Origin: Hippasteria phrygiana
Lineage: Eukaryota; Echinodermata; Asteroidea; Valvatida; Goniasteridae
Assembly: GCA_037893225.1 (NCBI GenBank)
Contig: JAZGUH010000207.1
Coordinates: forward strand, 558,001-622,000
Direction of reading: 5' to 3'
DNA length: 64,000 bases
Of this stretch, positions 63,646-64,000 are shown in pieces. The first letter of the stretch is position 1; every line of letters starts with the position of its first letter. The notes beneath the pieces are model-generated. The model was not told where the DNA came from and made no database searches. It saw nothing but the letters and a program-made list of their open reading frames with translations. The translations under genes were made by a program, and so were the position numbers.

Positions 63646-64000
63646 GTAAGTGAAATTTCCATAAAATTTCACATTTTTGAGTGACATTTCAAGGAACTGA
63701 ACCTATTAAACCTACGTGTACATAGCCATATCAATATAAGGCATATAGGGCCTATGTTGGGTTATACAATTTTGTGACAAGAGAAAAACTATAGAAAAAA
63801 AATCTTCCACAGCAGTTCCAATGTGTCTCTCTGTAAGGTTTGTGAAAAGCTTACACAGTTCTGGAAGTACTTTCCCGACGGGTAGAAATATTTCACAAAA
63901 AATATAAAATAGTTTGACGTGAACCGGCATCAGCTTATTTTAGCTACATGTACACGTATTTGGCCGGGCACGGCACTGAACATGGGCAGTGAGTGATTTG
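63646..64000. other. No further feature seen to window end
   Basis: Presumed first intron of gene D; no second exon recognised. Confidence 0.35.

Overview
The window is a repeat-rich animal nuclear region, AT-leaning, with small exons separated by long introns. Abundant ACATGTACATGT tracts, many miniature inverted-repeat transposons (MITEs), foldback elements with tandem-repeat arms and tRNA-like SINEs suggest a marine invertebrate, most likely a non-vertebrate deuterostome. The species cannot be fixed from sequence alone. There is no sign of bacterial, viral or organelle DNA and no CRISPR array.

Genes. Gene A (minus strand, 5.2-27.0 kb) is rebuilt from six exons (26827-26991, 14631-14765, 13575-13677, 8275-8386, 6271-6348, 5221-5380). 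Their splice phases all agree and give about 250 residues: a Cys-containing N-terminal part, then a helical coiled-coil-like part. I do not recognise the family. Gene B (plus, 35.5-37.7 kb) has three phase-0 exons, also unrecognised. A 12-finger C2H2 zinc-finger gene is at 42.8-43.9 kb (minus), with possible 5' exons to 44.2 kb. The clearest discovery is a three-exon piggyBac-derived gene on the minus strand (57115-57281, 54462-54674, 49343-51035). It is intact over about 690 residues. It keeps the piggyBac N-terminal domain and C-terminal cross-brace zinc finger, but has lysine where two catalytic aspartates are expected and lacks the central catalytic block. Two candidate first exons on the plus strand (61.2 kb, and 63.6 kb with a TATA box) may belong to genes running off the right edge.

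Mobile DNA fills nearly everything else. TTAA-flanked CCC...GGG elements of piggyBac type occur in at least seven families and about 20 copies. hAT-type elements with 8-bp target duplications occur in several families. Other items are a Mutator-like 615-bp palindrome with a 9-bp duplication, a Tigger/pogo remnant, a mariner copy split by another element, a hAT deletion derivative carrying a PIP-box exon, a broken THAP exon, CACTG palindromic MITEs, a LINE reverse-transcriptase tail, and palindromic tRNA-SINEs. Several minisatellites (18, 20, 43, 46 and 66 bp units) sit inside or against these elements and seem to have grown from their ends.

Layout: 0-5 kb foldback/minisatellite and an inverted hAT MITE pair; 5-27 kb gene A with MITE-filled introns; 27-35 kb hAT, THAP and minisatellite debris; 35.5-39 kb gene B and the split mariner; 39-42.7 kb nested elements; 42.8-44.3 kb zinc-finger gene; 44-49 kb mostly unexplained plus a hAT pair; 49-57.3 kb piggyBac-derived gene; 57-64 kb nested transposons and two candidate promoters. 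A dead piggyBac-like DNA-binding protein encoded within a dense field of TTAA elements is the most suggestive functional link, but it is inference only.
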